Shown here piece by piece: positions 35,145 through 44,461 of a stretch of 64,000 nt of DNA. The notes below the pieces were generated by a model. The model did no database searches. It was not told where the DNA came from and worked only from the letters and a program-made list of their open reading frames with translations. Each line of letters starts with the position of its first letter. Position 1 is the first letter of the stretch. Location of the stretch: the NCBI RefSeq assembly GCF_001889045.1, contig NZ_CP018155.1, forward strand, positions 124,001-188,000, in the 5' to 3' direction. This DNA comes from Tenacibaculum todarodis. Its GTDB lineage: Bacteria; Bacteroidota; Bacteroidia; Flavobacteriales; Flavobacteriaceae. Made by a program: the position numbers and the translations under genes.

Positions 35145-36959
35145 TTAGAAGCAGTACTTGTTTTCTGCTGTTAATTTTTCTGCAATAGAATTACGTAATG
35201 CAACTACATTAGGATGGTTTGCGTATTTAGTAAAACGCTTTAACCCCATTAATAACATACGTTGCTCATCACCTTCAGCAAAAGAAACAATACCTTCTTT
35301 TCCGTTTTTAGTAATAATATCTACAGCGTTGTATAAGTATAATTTTGCCATTGCAATTTGTCCTGCTTGTGCATCTTCTCCAAAACGTTTTGCGTTTTTC
35401 TCAGCACGTAAGATGGTTGATTCTGCCATGTATACTTCATTTAAAATGTTAGCAGCCGCCATTAATAATTGTTGGTGCTTGTCTAAATCTGGTCCAAATT
35501 TCTGAATTGCAGAACCTGCAACCATTAAAAAGACTTTCTTTAATTTAGCAATCATCTCTTTTTCTTCAGCAAATAAAGCTGAGTAATCTGGCGTATCAAA
35601 AGAAGGAATTCCCATTAATTCATTTCCAACAGCAGTTGCTGGTCCTAATAAATCTACGTGCCCTTTCATTGCTTTTTTCACTAACATACCAACAGATAAC
35701 ATTCTGTTAATTTCGTTAGTTCCTTCGTAAATACGAGCAATTCTTGCATCTCTCCAAGCAGCTTCCATAGGCGTTTCTTCAGAGAATCCCATTCCTCCAA
35801 AAATCTGAATTCCTTCATCTGCACAAGCTTGTACATCTTCAGAAACAGTTACTTTTAAGATAGAACATTCAATTGCATATTCTTCTACACCTTTTAATTC
35901 TGCTTCAGAATGAGAATTTCCTGCTTCTAAACGCATTGCAATTCTATCTTCAATATTTTTAGCAGCTCTATAACTAGCAGACTCACCTGCATAGGTATTT
36001 GTGGCCATTTCAGCTAATTTTGCTTTAATAGCTCCAAAGTTTGCAATAGGAGTTTTAAATTGTTTTCTTTCTGTTGCGTATTGTAAAGCAGTAGTTGTAA
36101 CTCTTCTTTGAGAATCTAAACAAGCTGCGGCCAATTTAATACGACCAACGTTTAATGCGTTTACGGCAATTTTAAATCCACCACCTCTTACAGATAACAT
36201 ATTTTCTGCAGGAACAACAGTATCACTATAAAATACTTGACGTGTAGAACTTGCTCTAATACCTAATTTATGTTCTTCTTCACCTAAAGTAATTCCGTTT
36301 GGATTAGCTGGGTCATATTCTACAATAAAACCAGTAATGTTTTTATCGTCTTCAATACGAGCAAAAACGATCATCAAATTACAGAAACCTGCATTTGAAA
36401 TCCACATTTTTTGTCCGTTGATTTTATAGGATTTACCATCTTCAGATAAAGTTGCCGTGGTTTTTCCTGAATTTGCATCAGATCCTGCACCTGGTTCTGT
36501 TAAACAATAAGCGCCCATCCACTCACCAGTAGCAAGTTTAGTAACGTATTTTTTCTTTTGCTCTTCAGTTCCGTATAAAGTAATTGGCATTGTACCAATT
36601 CCTGTATGCGCACCAAAAGCAGTACTTAGAGAACCATTTCCGCTTGAAATATACTCACAAGTAAGCATTGTAGAAACAAAGCCCATTCCTAATCCACCAT
36701 ATTCTTCAGGAACAGCAACACCTAAAAAGCCAAGTTCTCCAGCTTTTTTCATTACTTCTTCAGTAAGTTTGTAATCTTTAGCTTCAAAACGCTCTCTGTG
36801 TGCAACTATTTCACGTTCTGTGAATTCTGTTACAGCTTCTTTCATCATTAGTTGTTCTTCTGAAAAATCTTCAGGAGTAAACACGTCTTCACAAGCAGTT
36901 TCTTTTACTAAGAATTGCCCACCACGTAAAATGTCTTTGTTTGTAGTTTCAGTACTCAT
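35145..36959 (-). CDS. Acyl-CoA dehydrogenase (long form)
   Basis: 604 residues, about 200 longer than the basic family member because of a C-terminal helical extension (from about residue 430). The FAD/substrate motifs are CLTEPGAGSDANS and WISNAGFCN, and the catalytic-base region is ARIYEGTNEINRM, where Glu is the base. It performs the first oxidation of fatty-acid beta-oxidation. It is the last gene of the operon, separated from the thiolase by a 105-bp gap holding a large hairpin. Confidence 0.93.
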   Translation of the reverse strand: MSTETTNKDILRGGQFLVKETACEDVFTPEDFSEEQLMMKEAVTEFTEREIVAHRERFEAKDYKLTEEVMKKAGELGFLGVAVPEEYGGLGMGFVSTMLTCEYISSGNGSLSTAFGAHTGIGTMPITLYGTEEQKKKYVTKLATGEWMGAYCLTEPGAGSDANSGKTTATLSEDGKSYKINGQKMWISNAGFCNLMIVFARIEDDKNITGFIVEYDPANPNGITLGEEEHKLGIRASSTRQVFYSDTVVPAENMLSVRGGGFKIAVNALNVGRIKLAAACLDSQRRVTTTALQYATERKQFKTPIANFGAIKAKLAEMATNTYAGESASYRAAKNIEDRIAMRLEAGNSHSEAELKGVEEYAIECSILKVTVSEDVQACADEGIQIFGGMGFSEETPMEAAWRDARIARIYEGTNEINRMLSVGMLVKKAMKGHVDLLGPATAVGNELMGIPSFDTPDYSALFAEEKEMIAKLKKVFLMVAGSAIQKFGPDLDKHQQLLMAAANILNEVYMAESTILRAEKNAKRFGEDAQAGQIAMAKLYLYNAVDIITKNGKEGIVSFAEGDEQRMLLMGLKRFTKYANHPNVVALRNSIAEKLTAENKYCF

Positions 36960-36983
36960 TTTATTTTATATTTTATTATTTGT

Positions 36984-37055
36984 CAGTTCGAGCGCAGTCG
37001 AGAACTATGTTTAAGTGTCTGGAATATTAAGGTCTCGACTGCGCTCGACCAGACA
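36984..37055. repeat. Inverted CTCGA-type repeats between thiolase and acyl-CoA dehydrogenase genes
   Basis: TCGAGCGCAGTCGAGA (36990-37005) and TCTCGACTGCGCTCGA (37033-37048) are perfect 16-bp inverted copies about 27 bp apart. In the fad mRNA they would form a GC-rich hairpin between two genes. The same 16-mer occurs inside xdhA at 27459-27474. Confidence 0.85.
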
Positions 37056-37064
37056 TAATTTATT

Positions 37065-38255
37065 TTAGTTTAGAAATTCAAAAATTCCTGCAGCACCTTG
37101 ACCTGTACCTACACACATTGTTACCATTCCGTATTTTCCTTGCATGTTACGCTTACGCATTTCATCAAATAACTGAACAGATAGTTTTGCTCCTGTACAA
37201 CCTAATGGATGTCCTAATGCAATTGCACCACCATTAACATTAATGATATCTGCGTCTAAACCTAACTCACGAATTACAGCTAAAGATTGAGAAGCAAATG
37301 CTTCATTCAATTCAATTAAGCTAATATCTTCTTGTTTTAATCCGGCTTGTTTTAATGCCTTTGGAATAGCAGCAACAGGTCCAATTCCCATAATTCTTGG
37401 AGGAACACCAGCAGCAGCATAACTTACCATTCTTGCAATTGGTTTTATGTTTAATTCCTTCACCATATCTTCACTCATGACCATTACAAATGCTGCACCA
37501 TCACTTGTTTGAGATGAATTACCAGCAGTAACACTTCCGCCAGTAGCAAATACTGGACGTAAACGCTCTAAACCTGCAATGTTAGACCCTTTTCTTGGTC
37601 CTTCATCTTTGTTTACAGTATACTTTCTTGTTACTTTTTTTCCTTCTGCATTCACAAATGTTTCTTCAACTTCAATTGGAACAATTTGATCTTGAAAACG
37701 ATCTTCAGCTTGTGCTTTTAAAGCTTTTAAATGAGAGTTTAAAGCAAATTCATCTTGATCTTTACGAGAGACATTAAATTTATCTGCAACTGCTTCCGCA
37801 GTATTTCCCATTCCCCAGTAATAATCTGCATGACCTGCAGCAACTGTATCGTAGTTTAATTCTGGTTTAAAACCTGTCATTGGTACAGAACTCATGCTTT
37901 CTGCTCCACCTGCAATAATACATTCTGCCATTCCTGACTGAATTTTTGCAACTGCCATACCAATAGTTTCTAGTCCTGAAGAACAAAAACGGTTAACGGT
38001 TACACCAGGAACATCTTCAATTTCTAATCCCATTAAAGAGATTAGACGAGCCATATTTAATCCTTGAGAACCTTCTGGCATTGCATTACCAACGATTACG
38101 TCGTCAATACGTTTTTTATCGAATTCTGGTAAGTTTTTCATTAAATGCTGAATCGTTTCAGCAGCTAATTCATCAGCTCTTTTAAATCTGAACGCACCTC
38201 TTTTAGACTTTGCTACGGCGGTTCTATATCCTTGTACTATATATGCTGTTTTCAT
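37065..38255 (-). CDS. Acetyl-CoA acyltransferase (thiolase)
   Basis: 396 residues. The acyl-accepting Cys is in [13 protein letters not shown]. The remaining catalytic motifs are [20 protein letters not shown] (His) and [16 protein letters not shown] (second Cys). It cleaves 3-ketoacyl-CoA to acetyl-CoA and a shortened acyl-CoA. It starts 4 nt after the FadJ-like gene, its multienzyme partner. Confidence 0.95.
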   Translation of the reverse strand: MKTAYIVQGYRTAVAKSKRGAFRFKRADELAAETIQHLMKNLPEFDKKRIDDVIVGNAMPEGSQGLNMARLISLMGLEIEDVPGVTVNRFCSSGLETIGMAVAKIQSGMAECIIAGGAESMSSVPMTGFKPELNYDTVAAGHADYYWGMGNTAEAVADKFNVSRKDQDEFALNSHLKALKAQAEDRFQDQIVPIEVEETFVNAEGKKVTRKYTVNKDEGPRKGSNIAGLERLRPVFATGGSVTAGNSSQTSDGAAFVMVMSEDMVKELNIKPIARMVSYAAAGVPPRIMGIGPVAAIPKALKQAGLKQEDISLIELNEAFASQSLAVIRELGLDADIINVNGGAIALGHPLGCTGAKLSVQLFDEMRKRNMQGKYGMVTMCVGTGQGAAGIFEFLN

Positions 38256-38259
38256 CTTC

Positions 38260-40665
38260 TTAGTTTCTTAATGGTTTACCAGTTTTTAACATGTGTTGAA
38301 TACGCTCTAATGTTTTGCGCTCTGTACATAAACTTAAGAAAGCTTCGCGTTCTAAGTCTAATAAATACTGTTCAGAAACCTTTGTTGGTTCTGATAAATC
38401 TCCACCAGCCATTACATAGGCTAATTTGTTTGCTATTTTTTGATCGTGTTCTGAAATAAATCTACTTGCTTGCATAGAGTCTGTAGCTACCATAAAGGCA
38501 CCTAAAGCTTGTTTACCAAGAACTAATACATCATTTCGAGTAGCTGGTTGTGTATAACCTGCTTCTGCCATTAAGACTGCATGTTTCTTTGCAACTGCAA
38601 TTTGACGGTCTTTATTTACTACAACAACATCTTTTCCTTTTTGAAGTAATCCTAAATCGAATGCTTCATAAGCTGAAGTTGCTACTTTTGCCGTACCAAT
38701 TGTTAAGAAATTTTCTTGTAAAACGTTTAACTGAACATCTCCTTTACGGAACGTATCTGAAGCACGTAATGCCATTTCTTTAGAACCACCACCACCTGGA
38801 ATAACACCTACTCCAAATTCTACTAATCCCATATACGTTTCTGCTGCTGCAACTACTTTATCTGCGTGTAATGAAATTTCACAACCACCACCTAAAGCCA
38901 TTCCGTGAGGAGCAGAAATAGTTGGAATTGAAGAATAACGCATACGCATCATTGTATCTTGGAAGTATTTAATTGCCTGATTTAATTCTGCATATTCTTG
39001 TTCTGCAGCCATCATAAATATCATTCCGATATTTGCTCCAACTGAAAAATTTGCTGCTTGATTTCCTACAATTAAACCTTGATAATTTGTTTCAGCTAAA
39101 TCAATTGCTTTATTAACTGCTGCTAAAACATCACCACCAATTGTGTTCATTTTAGATTGGAATTCTAAATTTAAAATTCCGTCTCCTAAATCTTCAATTA
39201 CTGCACCAGAGTTTTTCCAAACTTCGTTTGATTTTCTGATGTTGTCTAAGATGATAAATGAATCTTGACCTGGTTTTTTAACTTGTGCTTTTGCAGGAAT
39301 ATCATAATAATATGTTGCTCCGTCTTTTACTGAATAAAAAGAAGTTTCTCCTTTTTCTAACATTTCAGTAACCCAAGAAGCAACTTCATGTCCTTCTGCT
39401 TTCATAATCTCAACACCTTTGGCAATACCAACTGCGTCCCAAATTTGAAAAGGTCCATGTTCCCAACCAAATCCAGCTCTTAAACCGTCATCAATTCTAT
39501 ATAATTCGTCAGAAATTTCTGGAATTCTATTTTGAACATACGCAAACATTGCTCCGAAAGATTTTCTGTAAAACTCACCAGCTTTATCTTTACCAGCAAC
39601 TAATACTTTAAATCTGTCTGTAACATTATCAATCGTTTTCGTTAACTCTAACGTTGCGAATTTTGCAGATTTCTTTTCTCTATATTCTAATGTATTTAAA
39701 TCTAATGATAAGATGTTTCTTTTACCATTAGCATCTTTTGTCATTTTGTAAAAACCTTGTTTGGTTTTACTTCCTAACATTTTGTTTTCCATCATATGGT
39801 TCACAAAATCAGGAATTACAAACTGATCTCTCATTTCGTCATTAGGACAATTGTCTTTTACTCCATTTGCCGTATGAACCAATGTGTCTAAACCAACAAC
39901 ATCAATTGTTCTGAAAGTTGCCGATTTTGGGCGGCCAATAACTGGTCCTGTTAATTTATCTACTTCTTCAATAGTTAAGCCCATGTCTTTTACAACGTGG
40001 AATAAACTCATAATTCCGAAGATTCCAATTCTGTTTCCAATAAAAGCAGGCGTATCTTTAGCTAAAACTGAAGTTTTACCTAAAAACTTATCACCATATT
40101 CCATTAAGAAATCTGTAACAGCAGGATCACAATTTGGGCCTGGAACAACTTCAAAAAGTTTTAAATATCTTGGTGGATTAAAAAAGTGAGTTACCGCAAA
40201 ATGCTTTTGGAAATCTTCACTTCTTCCTTCATTCATAAATTTAATTGGAATACCAGAAGTATTAGAAGTAATTAAAGTTCCAGGAGTTCTGTACTTCTCT
40301 AATTTTTCAAAAACGATTTTCTTAATATCTAATCGCTCTACAACAACTTCCATTATCCAATCTACATCTGCTACTTTAGCAATATCATCTTCTAAATTAC
40401 CAGTTGTAATTCTTTCAGCAAACTTCTTACTATAAATAGGAGAAGGTTTCGATTTTAATGAAGCTGTTAAAGCATCGTTTACTAAGCGATTACGAACAAC
40501 TTTGTCTTCTAATGTTAATCCTTTTGCTTTTTCTTTGTCGTTTAATTCTCTTGGAACAATGTCCAATAAAAGTACTTCTACGCCAATGTTTGCAAAGTGA
40601 CAAGCAATACCAGATCCCATAATTCCGGAACCTATAATTGCTACTTTTTTTATTCTTCTAGTCAT
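38260..40665 (-). CDS. 3-hydroxyacyl-CoA dehydrogenase/enoyl-CoA hydratase fusion
   Basis: 801 residues. The domain order is reversed relative to E. coli FadB/FadJ. The dehydrogenase comes first: an NAD motif VAIIGSGIMGSGIACHFAN at the N-terminus, then HFFNPPRYLKLFEVVPG. The enoyl-CoA hydratase domain follows, with ISAPHGMALGGGCEISLHAD and VEFGVGVIPGGGG (oxyanion-hole Gly and catalytic Glu region). It catalyses the hydration and second oxidation of beta-oxidation. It lies 17 nt after the marR-type gene. Confidence 0.93.
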   Translation of the reverse strand: MTRRIKKVAIIGSGIMGSGIACHFANIGVEVLLLDIVPRELNDKEKAKGLTLEDKVVRNRLVNDALTASLKSKPSPIYSKKFAERITTGNLEDDIAKVADVDWIMEVVVERLDIKKIVFEKLEKYRTPGTLITSNTSGIPIKFMNEGRSEDFQKHFAVTHFFNPPRYLKLFEVVPGPNCDPAVTDFLMEYGDKFLGKTSVLAKDTPAFIGNRIGIFGIMSLFHVVKDMGLTIEEVDKLTGPVIGRPKSATFRTIDVVGLDTLVHTANGVKDNCPNDEMRDQFVIPDFVNHMMENKMLGSKTKQGFYKMTKDANGKRNILSLDLNTLEYREKKSAKFATLELTKTIDNVTDRFKVLVAGKDKAGEFYRKSFGAMFAYVQNRIPEISDELYRIDDGLRAGFGWEHGPFQIWDAVGIAKGVEIMKAEGHEVASWVTEMLEKGETSFYSVKDGATYYYDIPAKAQVKKPGQDSFIILDNIRKSNEVWKNSGAVIEDLGDGILNLEFQSKMNTIGGDVLAAVNKAIDLAETNYQGLIVGNQAANFSVGANIGMIFMMAAEQEYAELNQAIKYFQDTMMRMRYSSIPTISAPHGMALGGGCEISLHADKVVAAAETYMGLVEFGVGVIPGGGGSKEMALRASDTFRKGDVQLNVLQENFLTIGTAKVATSAYEAFDLGLLQKGKDVVVVNKDRQIAVAKKHAVLMAEAGYTQPATRNDVLVLGKQALGAFMVATDSMQASRFISEHDQKIANKLAYVMAGGDLSEPTKVSEQYLLDLEREAFLSLCTERKTLERIQHMLKTGKPLRN

Positions 40666-40682
40666 TTTGATATTAATTTATT

Positions 40683-41141
40683 TTATACTGCTTTCTTGTT
40701 AACTTCATTATAAATTAACTTGTCTGCAATTAGTTTGTTAATTGTACTTGTTACTTTAAAGAAACATGCTATTTCTTCTTCGGTAACATTTTCTCTTATC
40801 TTATTATTAAACTGAAAAACGTGTCCTTTAGAAACTTCACGCATTTCTTTACCATAATCGGTTAGTTTAATAATTACGCTTCTTCCATCGTCAGGATTTT
40901 TTTCTCTAGAAATAGCACCTTTGTCTTCCATTGCTTTTAAAATACGCGAAAGACTAGTTGGTTCCATTCCCATTAAAGGTCCTAATGAAGTAGAAGGTGT
41001 TCCATTTTCACTATCAATATTAAGCAATACAAAAGCGGTTGCCATTGTACTATTATGATTAGCAGCCTGCTCATTATACATTTTTGCAACTGCTTGCCAA
41101 GTAGCTCTTAATTGATGATCTATTGTTGTGTCTTTACTCAT
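40683..41141 (-). CDS. MarR-family repressor of the beta-oxidation operon
   Basis: 152 residues from the ATG at 41141; a TTG three codons upstream overlaps the promoter box. The winged helix is visible (TPSTSLGPLMGMEPTSLSRILKAMEDKGAISREKNPDDGRS). It is the first gene of the fad operon and, by position, its autoregulator, probably sensing acyl-CoA or fatty acids (inference). Two palindromic sites (41160-41185, 41196-41214) cover its own promoter. Confidence 0.9.
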   Translation of the reverse strand: MSKDTTIDHQLRATWQAVAKMYNEQAANHNSTMATAFVLLNIDSENGTPSTSLGPLMGMEPTSLSRILKAMEDKGAISREKNPDDGRSVIIKLTDYGKEMREVSKGHVFQFNNKIRENVTEEEIACFFKVTSTINKLIADKLIYNEVNKKAV

Positions 41142-41147
41142 TATCGA

Positions 41148-41155
41148 CAAATATA
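41148..41155 (-). promoter_or_regulatory. -7 box of the marR-fad operon, nearly leaderless
   Basis: The minus strand reads TATATTTG (TAnnTTTG), ending 6 nt before the marR-type ATG, so the transcript would have almost no leader. The first palindromic operator begins 4 bp further upstream, within the spacer. Confidence 0.65.
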
Positions 41156-41159
41156 GTTA

Positions 41160-41214
41160 AATTTACTATGCACGCATAGTAAATTGTAAAAAAGTTATGC
41201 ATGCATAGTAAATT
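41160..41214. promoter_or_regulatory. Tandem palindromic operators for the MarR-type regulator
   Basis: Site 1: AATTTACTATGC (41160-41171) and GCATAGTAAATT (41174-41185), a 12-bp perfect inverted repeat. Site 2: TATGCATGCATA (41196-41207) with the same right flank AGTAAATT. The two share an 18-mer differing at one base, 29 bp apart centre to centre. They overlap the marR promoter and lie between the divergent fad and ABC transporter units. Confidence 0.8.
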
Positions 41215-41329
41215 TAACATAACTTTTTATGTAACAAATTGAATGTAAGTACTACTAATTAGTTGTAAAATATGTAAGTTTGTCTTTGTTGAAAAACTTA
41301 CATCAGCAACTAATCAACAAAAGAAATCA

Positions 41330-42259
41330 ATGAATAACTTATTAGAAATTAATAATGTAGTAAAACGATATGGAGATTTTACCGCATTAAATAATGTGTC
41401 TATTCACATTCCAAAAGGAAGTGTTTTTGGGTTACTTGGACCAAATGGAGCAGGTAAAACATCACTTATTAGAATTATAAACCAAATTACAATGCCAGAT
41501 AGTGGTGAGGTAATTTTAGATGGAGAAAAGTTAGCTCCCAACCACGTAGAACATATTGGTTATTTACCAGAAGAGCGTGGTTTATATAAATCTATGAAAG
41601 TAGGTGAGCAAGCATTATACTTGGCACAATTAAAAGGTTTGAGTAAAGCTGAAGCAAAAAAACGCTTAAAATATTGGTTCGATAAATTTGATATTTCTAC
41701 TTGGTGGGATAAAAAAATTGAAGAACTTTCTAAAGGAATGGCGCAAAAAGTACAATTTATTGTTACTGTTTTACACGAGCCAAAATTATTGATTTTTGAT
41801 GAGCCTTTTTCTGGATTCGATCCAATTAATGCACAATTAATTGCGCAAGAAATTTTACAATTAAGAGATAAAGGCGCAACCATTATTTTTTCTACACATA
41901 GAATGGAATCTGTTGAAGAAATGTGTGATGAAATTGCATTAATTGATAAATCTAACAAAATTTTAGATGGAAAATTAGCGGATATAAAACGTCAGTTTAG
42001 AACAAATACTTTTCAAATTGGTTTAAATACAGACAATCCAGCGGAAGTTCAGCAAAAACTAAAAGAAAGTTTTGAGGTTTTTCCTGCGGATTTTAAATTG
42101 CTAAACGATGGTTTAACAATGAATGTTAAATTAACGGAAGGAAATTCTGCTAACGATTTATTATCGTTTTTAACAAGCAGAGGTCAAGTGCAACATTTTG
42201 TAGAATTAATACCAAGTGCCAACGATATTTTTATTCAGGCAGTAAATAAAAACAGCTAA
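41330..42259 (+). CDS. ABC transporter ATP-binding protein (NatA-like)
   Basis: 309 residues. Walker A is GLLGPNGAGKTSLIRI, a diverged signature motif is ELSKGMAQKVQF, Walker B is LLIFDEPFSGFDP, and the switch His is in FSTHRMESVEE. A C-terminal extension of about 90 residues is typical of the ABC-2 NatA group. It is the first gene of a plus-strand unit and starts divergently from marR; the shared intergenic region holds the MarR operators. Confidence 0.92.
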   Translation: MNNLLEINNVVKRYGDFTALNNVSIHIPKGSVFGLLGPNGAGKTSLIRIINQITMPDSGEVILDGEKLAPNHVEHIGYLPEERGLYKSMKVGEQALYLAQLKGLSKAEAKKRLKYWFDKFDISTWWDKKIEELSKGMAQKVQFIVTVLHEPKLLIFDEPFSGFDPINAQLIAQEILQLRDKGATIIFSTHRMESVEEMCDEIALIDKSNKILDGKLADIKRQFRTNTFQIGLNTDNPAEVQQKLKESFEVFPADFKLLNDGLTMNVKLTEGNSANDLLSFLTSRGQVQHFVELIPSANDIFIQAVNKNS

Positions 42260-42264
42260 GAAAA

Positions 42265-43584
42265 ATGAATAAGTTAAAATTAATTATAGGGCGCGAGTTT
42301 AATGCGAAAGTAAAAAATAAATCGTTTATAATGATGACTTTTTTAAGTCCATTAATAATGATTGGTATGATGGTTTTGGTTGTTTTCTTAATGAAAAAGA
42401 ACGACCAAAAAATTAAAGAAATTGTTTATGTAGACAATTCAGGAATCTTTTCAAAAGAGAATTTTGAAGATACAGAAACTATAAAATATCAAGATTATAC
42501 CAAAGTTGGAATTGAAGCAACTAAAAAGAAAGTAGAAGAAGGTAATCATTATGGTGTTTTATTTATTCCGAAGTTAGATAGCTTAGAAGTATTAGCAAAG
42601 TCGGTTGAGTTTTATTCAAAAGATACTCCAGGTTTAAACACAATAGAAAATATTGAACGTAATGTAAATACACATTTAAGAAACCTAAAAATGACTAAAT
42701 TAGGTATCAATTTAGAAAAAATAGCTGCTTCAAGAATTACTTCAAACATAAAAATGTATAATTTTTCTGGAGAAAAATCTTCTAAAATGATCAACGGAAT
42801 GAAAGTAGGTGTTGGTTCTTTAGCGGGTTATATGTTAATGATGTTTGTAATTATTTACGGAACATCAGTAATGAGAAGTGTAATTGAGGAAAAAACAAGT
42901 AGAATTATAGAAGTTATAGTTTCATCAGTAAAACCATTTCAATTAATGATGGGTAAAATTATTGGTAACGCTTCTGCTGGTTTGTTACAGTTTTTTATCT
43001 GGGGAATTTTATTAATGATTGGTTCTATTGCAGTTTCTATGTTCTTAGGAATTGATGCTTCTAAAGTGTTTTCTCAAGATGTAGATATTGAGCAAGCGGC
43101 AAAAATGAAAGAGTTATTAGGAAATAAAGCAGATGTGTTTTTAGAAATCAGGAAATTACCTTGGATGACATTATTCTTCTTGTTTGTATTTTATTTCTTA
43201 GGAGGTTATATGTTGTACAGTTCTTTATTTGCAGCCATTGGAGCCGCTGTTGATAATGAAACAGATACACAACAATTTATGATGCCAATTATGGCGCCAT
43301 TAATGTTAGCAGTTTATGTAGGTGCTTTTACTGTAATAAATGATCCTCATGGACCAATTGCTGTATTGTTTTCCCACATACCATTAACAAGTCCAATTGT
43401 AATGTTAATGCGTGTTCCTTTTGGAGTGCCTTGGTGGGAAATAGTAATTTCTATGGCAATTTTAATTGTAACATTTTTAGCAGTAGTTTGGTTGGCAGCA
43501 AAAATTTATAGAGTAGGTATTTTGATGTATGGTAAAAAGCCAACATATAAAGACTTATGGAAATGGATTCGTTATAACGGATAA
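42265..43584 (+). CDS. ABC-2 type transporter permease (NatB-like)
   Basis: 439 residues. One N-terminal transmembrane helix (SFIMMTFLSPLIMIGMMVLV) is followed by a large extracytoplasmic domain (about 50-180) and then five or so helices with the ABC-2 signature RSVIEEKTSRIIEVIVSSVKP. It pairs with the ATPase 5 nt upstream as an exporter resembling NatAB. The substrate is unknown; sodium or a hydrophobic compound is possible. Confidence 0.9.
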   Translation: MNKLKLIIGREFNAKVKNKSFIMMTFLSPLIMIGMMVLVVFLMKKNDQKIKEIVYVDNSGIFSKENFEDTETIKYQDYTKVGIEATKKKVEEGNHYGVLFIPKLDSLEVLAKSVEFYSKDTPGLNTIENIERNVNTHLRNLKMTKLGINLEKIAASRITSNIKMYNFSGEKSSKMINGMKVGVGSLAGYMLMMFVIIYGTSVMRSVIEEKTSRIIEVIVSSVKPFQLMMGKIIGNASAGLLQFFIWGILLMIGSIAVSMFLGIDASKVFSQDVDIEQAAKMKELLGNKADVFLEIRKLPWMTLFFLFVFYFLGGYMLYSSLFAAIGAAVDNETDTQQFMMPIMAPLMLAVYVGAFTVINDPHGPIAVLFSHIPLTSPIVMLMRVPFGVPWWEIVISMAILIVTFLAVVWLAAKIYRVGILMYGKKPTYKDLWKWIRYNG

Positions 43585-43593
43585 TCATATCTT

Positions 43594-44418
43594 ATGAAAA
43601 CACTTAAAGAATTTTTAAATCTTTCTTTTGAGATTAATGATACAATTCATATTGATATTAAAACAATTTTATTTGTATTATTTGTTTTCTTTATTACAGG
43701 AATAGTATTAAAAACTGTAAAGAGAATTGTTAATAGAAAATTAAACGAAGAAGACAAAGACAAATTCAAAGCTATTTATTCTTTTATTAAATACTTTGTT
43801 TACACTATTGTTTTAATTGTAGCATTAGAGTCTTCTGGGATAGATGTAAGTGTTCTTTTAGCGGGTTCTGCAGCGTTATTAGTTGGTATTGGTTTAGGAT
43901 TACAAACTTTATTTCAAGATATAATGTCGGGTGTTTTTATTTTGATTGACAAATCTTTACATGTAAATGATATTATAGAAATTGAAGGAAAAGTTGGTAA
44001 AGTTGAAGAAATAAGATTGCGAACAACAAGAGCTGTAACAATTGATAATAAAGTTTTGATAATCCCAAACCATAAATTCTTAACTAATAGTTTATATAAT
44101 TGGACACAAAACGGAAAAACAACTAGAGAAAATGTAACTATTGGTGTGGCTTATGGAAGTGATGTGGAGTTGGTTAAAAGTCTTTTAATTCAAGCTGCTA
44201 AAGAACATCCTAAAGTATACGATCATCCAGCACCGCTAGTGATTTTTCAAAACTTTGGAGACAATGCTTTAGAATTTAAGTTAGTTTTTACATTAAGTGA
44301 TAGTTACCAAGCGGTTATTCCTCAAAGCGACATTCGTTTTGCAATAGATAAAAAATTTAGAGAAAATAATATTTCTATTCCATTTCCTCAAAGAACAGTT
44401 CATATTGTTAAAGAATAA
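43594..44418 (+). CDS. MscS-family mechanosensitive channel (intact)
   Basis: 274 residues. Two or three N-terminal helices are followed by the pore-lining helix LLAGSAALLVGIGLGLQTLF and the MscS beta domain (LIDKSLHVNDIIEIEGKVGKVEEI), ending NISIPFPQRTVHIV. It releases solutes on hypo-osmotic shock. It starts 9 nt after the ABC permease. Its domain order parallels the interrupted gene at 29207-30298. Confidence 0.92.
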   Translation: MKTLKEFLNLSFEINDTIHIDIKTILFVLFVFFITGIVLKTVKRIVNRKLNEEDKDKFKAIYSFIKYFVYTIVLIVALESSGIDVSVLLAGSAALLVGIGLGLQTLFQDIMSGVFILIDKSLHVNDIIEIEGKVGKVEEIRLRTTRAVTIDNKVLIIPNHKFLTNSLYNWTQNGKTTRENVTIGVAYGSDVELVKSLLIQAAKEHPKVYDHPAPLVIFQNFGDNALEFKLVFTLSDSYQAVIPQSDIRFAIDKKFRENNISIPFPQRTVHIVKE

Positions 44419-44461
44419 ATTTTGGCTTAATTATTGAAGACTTTAAAGTATACAAAAAGAT

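Noticed and set aside
41560-41958. 132-residue minus-strand ORF
   Set aside because: It lies antisense to ABC ATPase Walker motifs and has no plausible start context.
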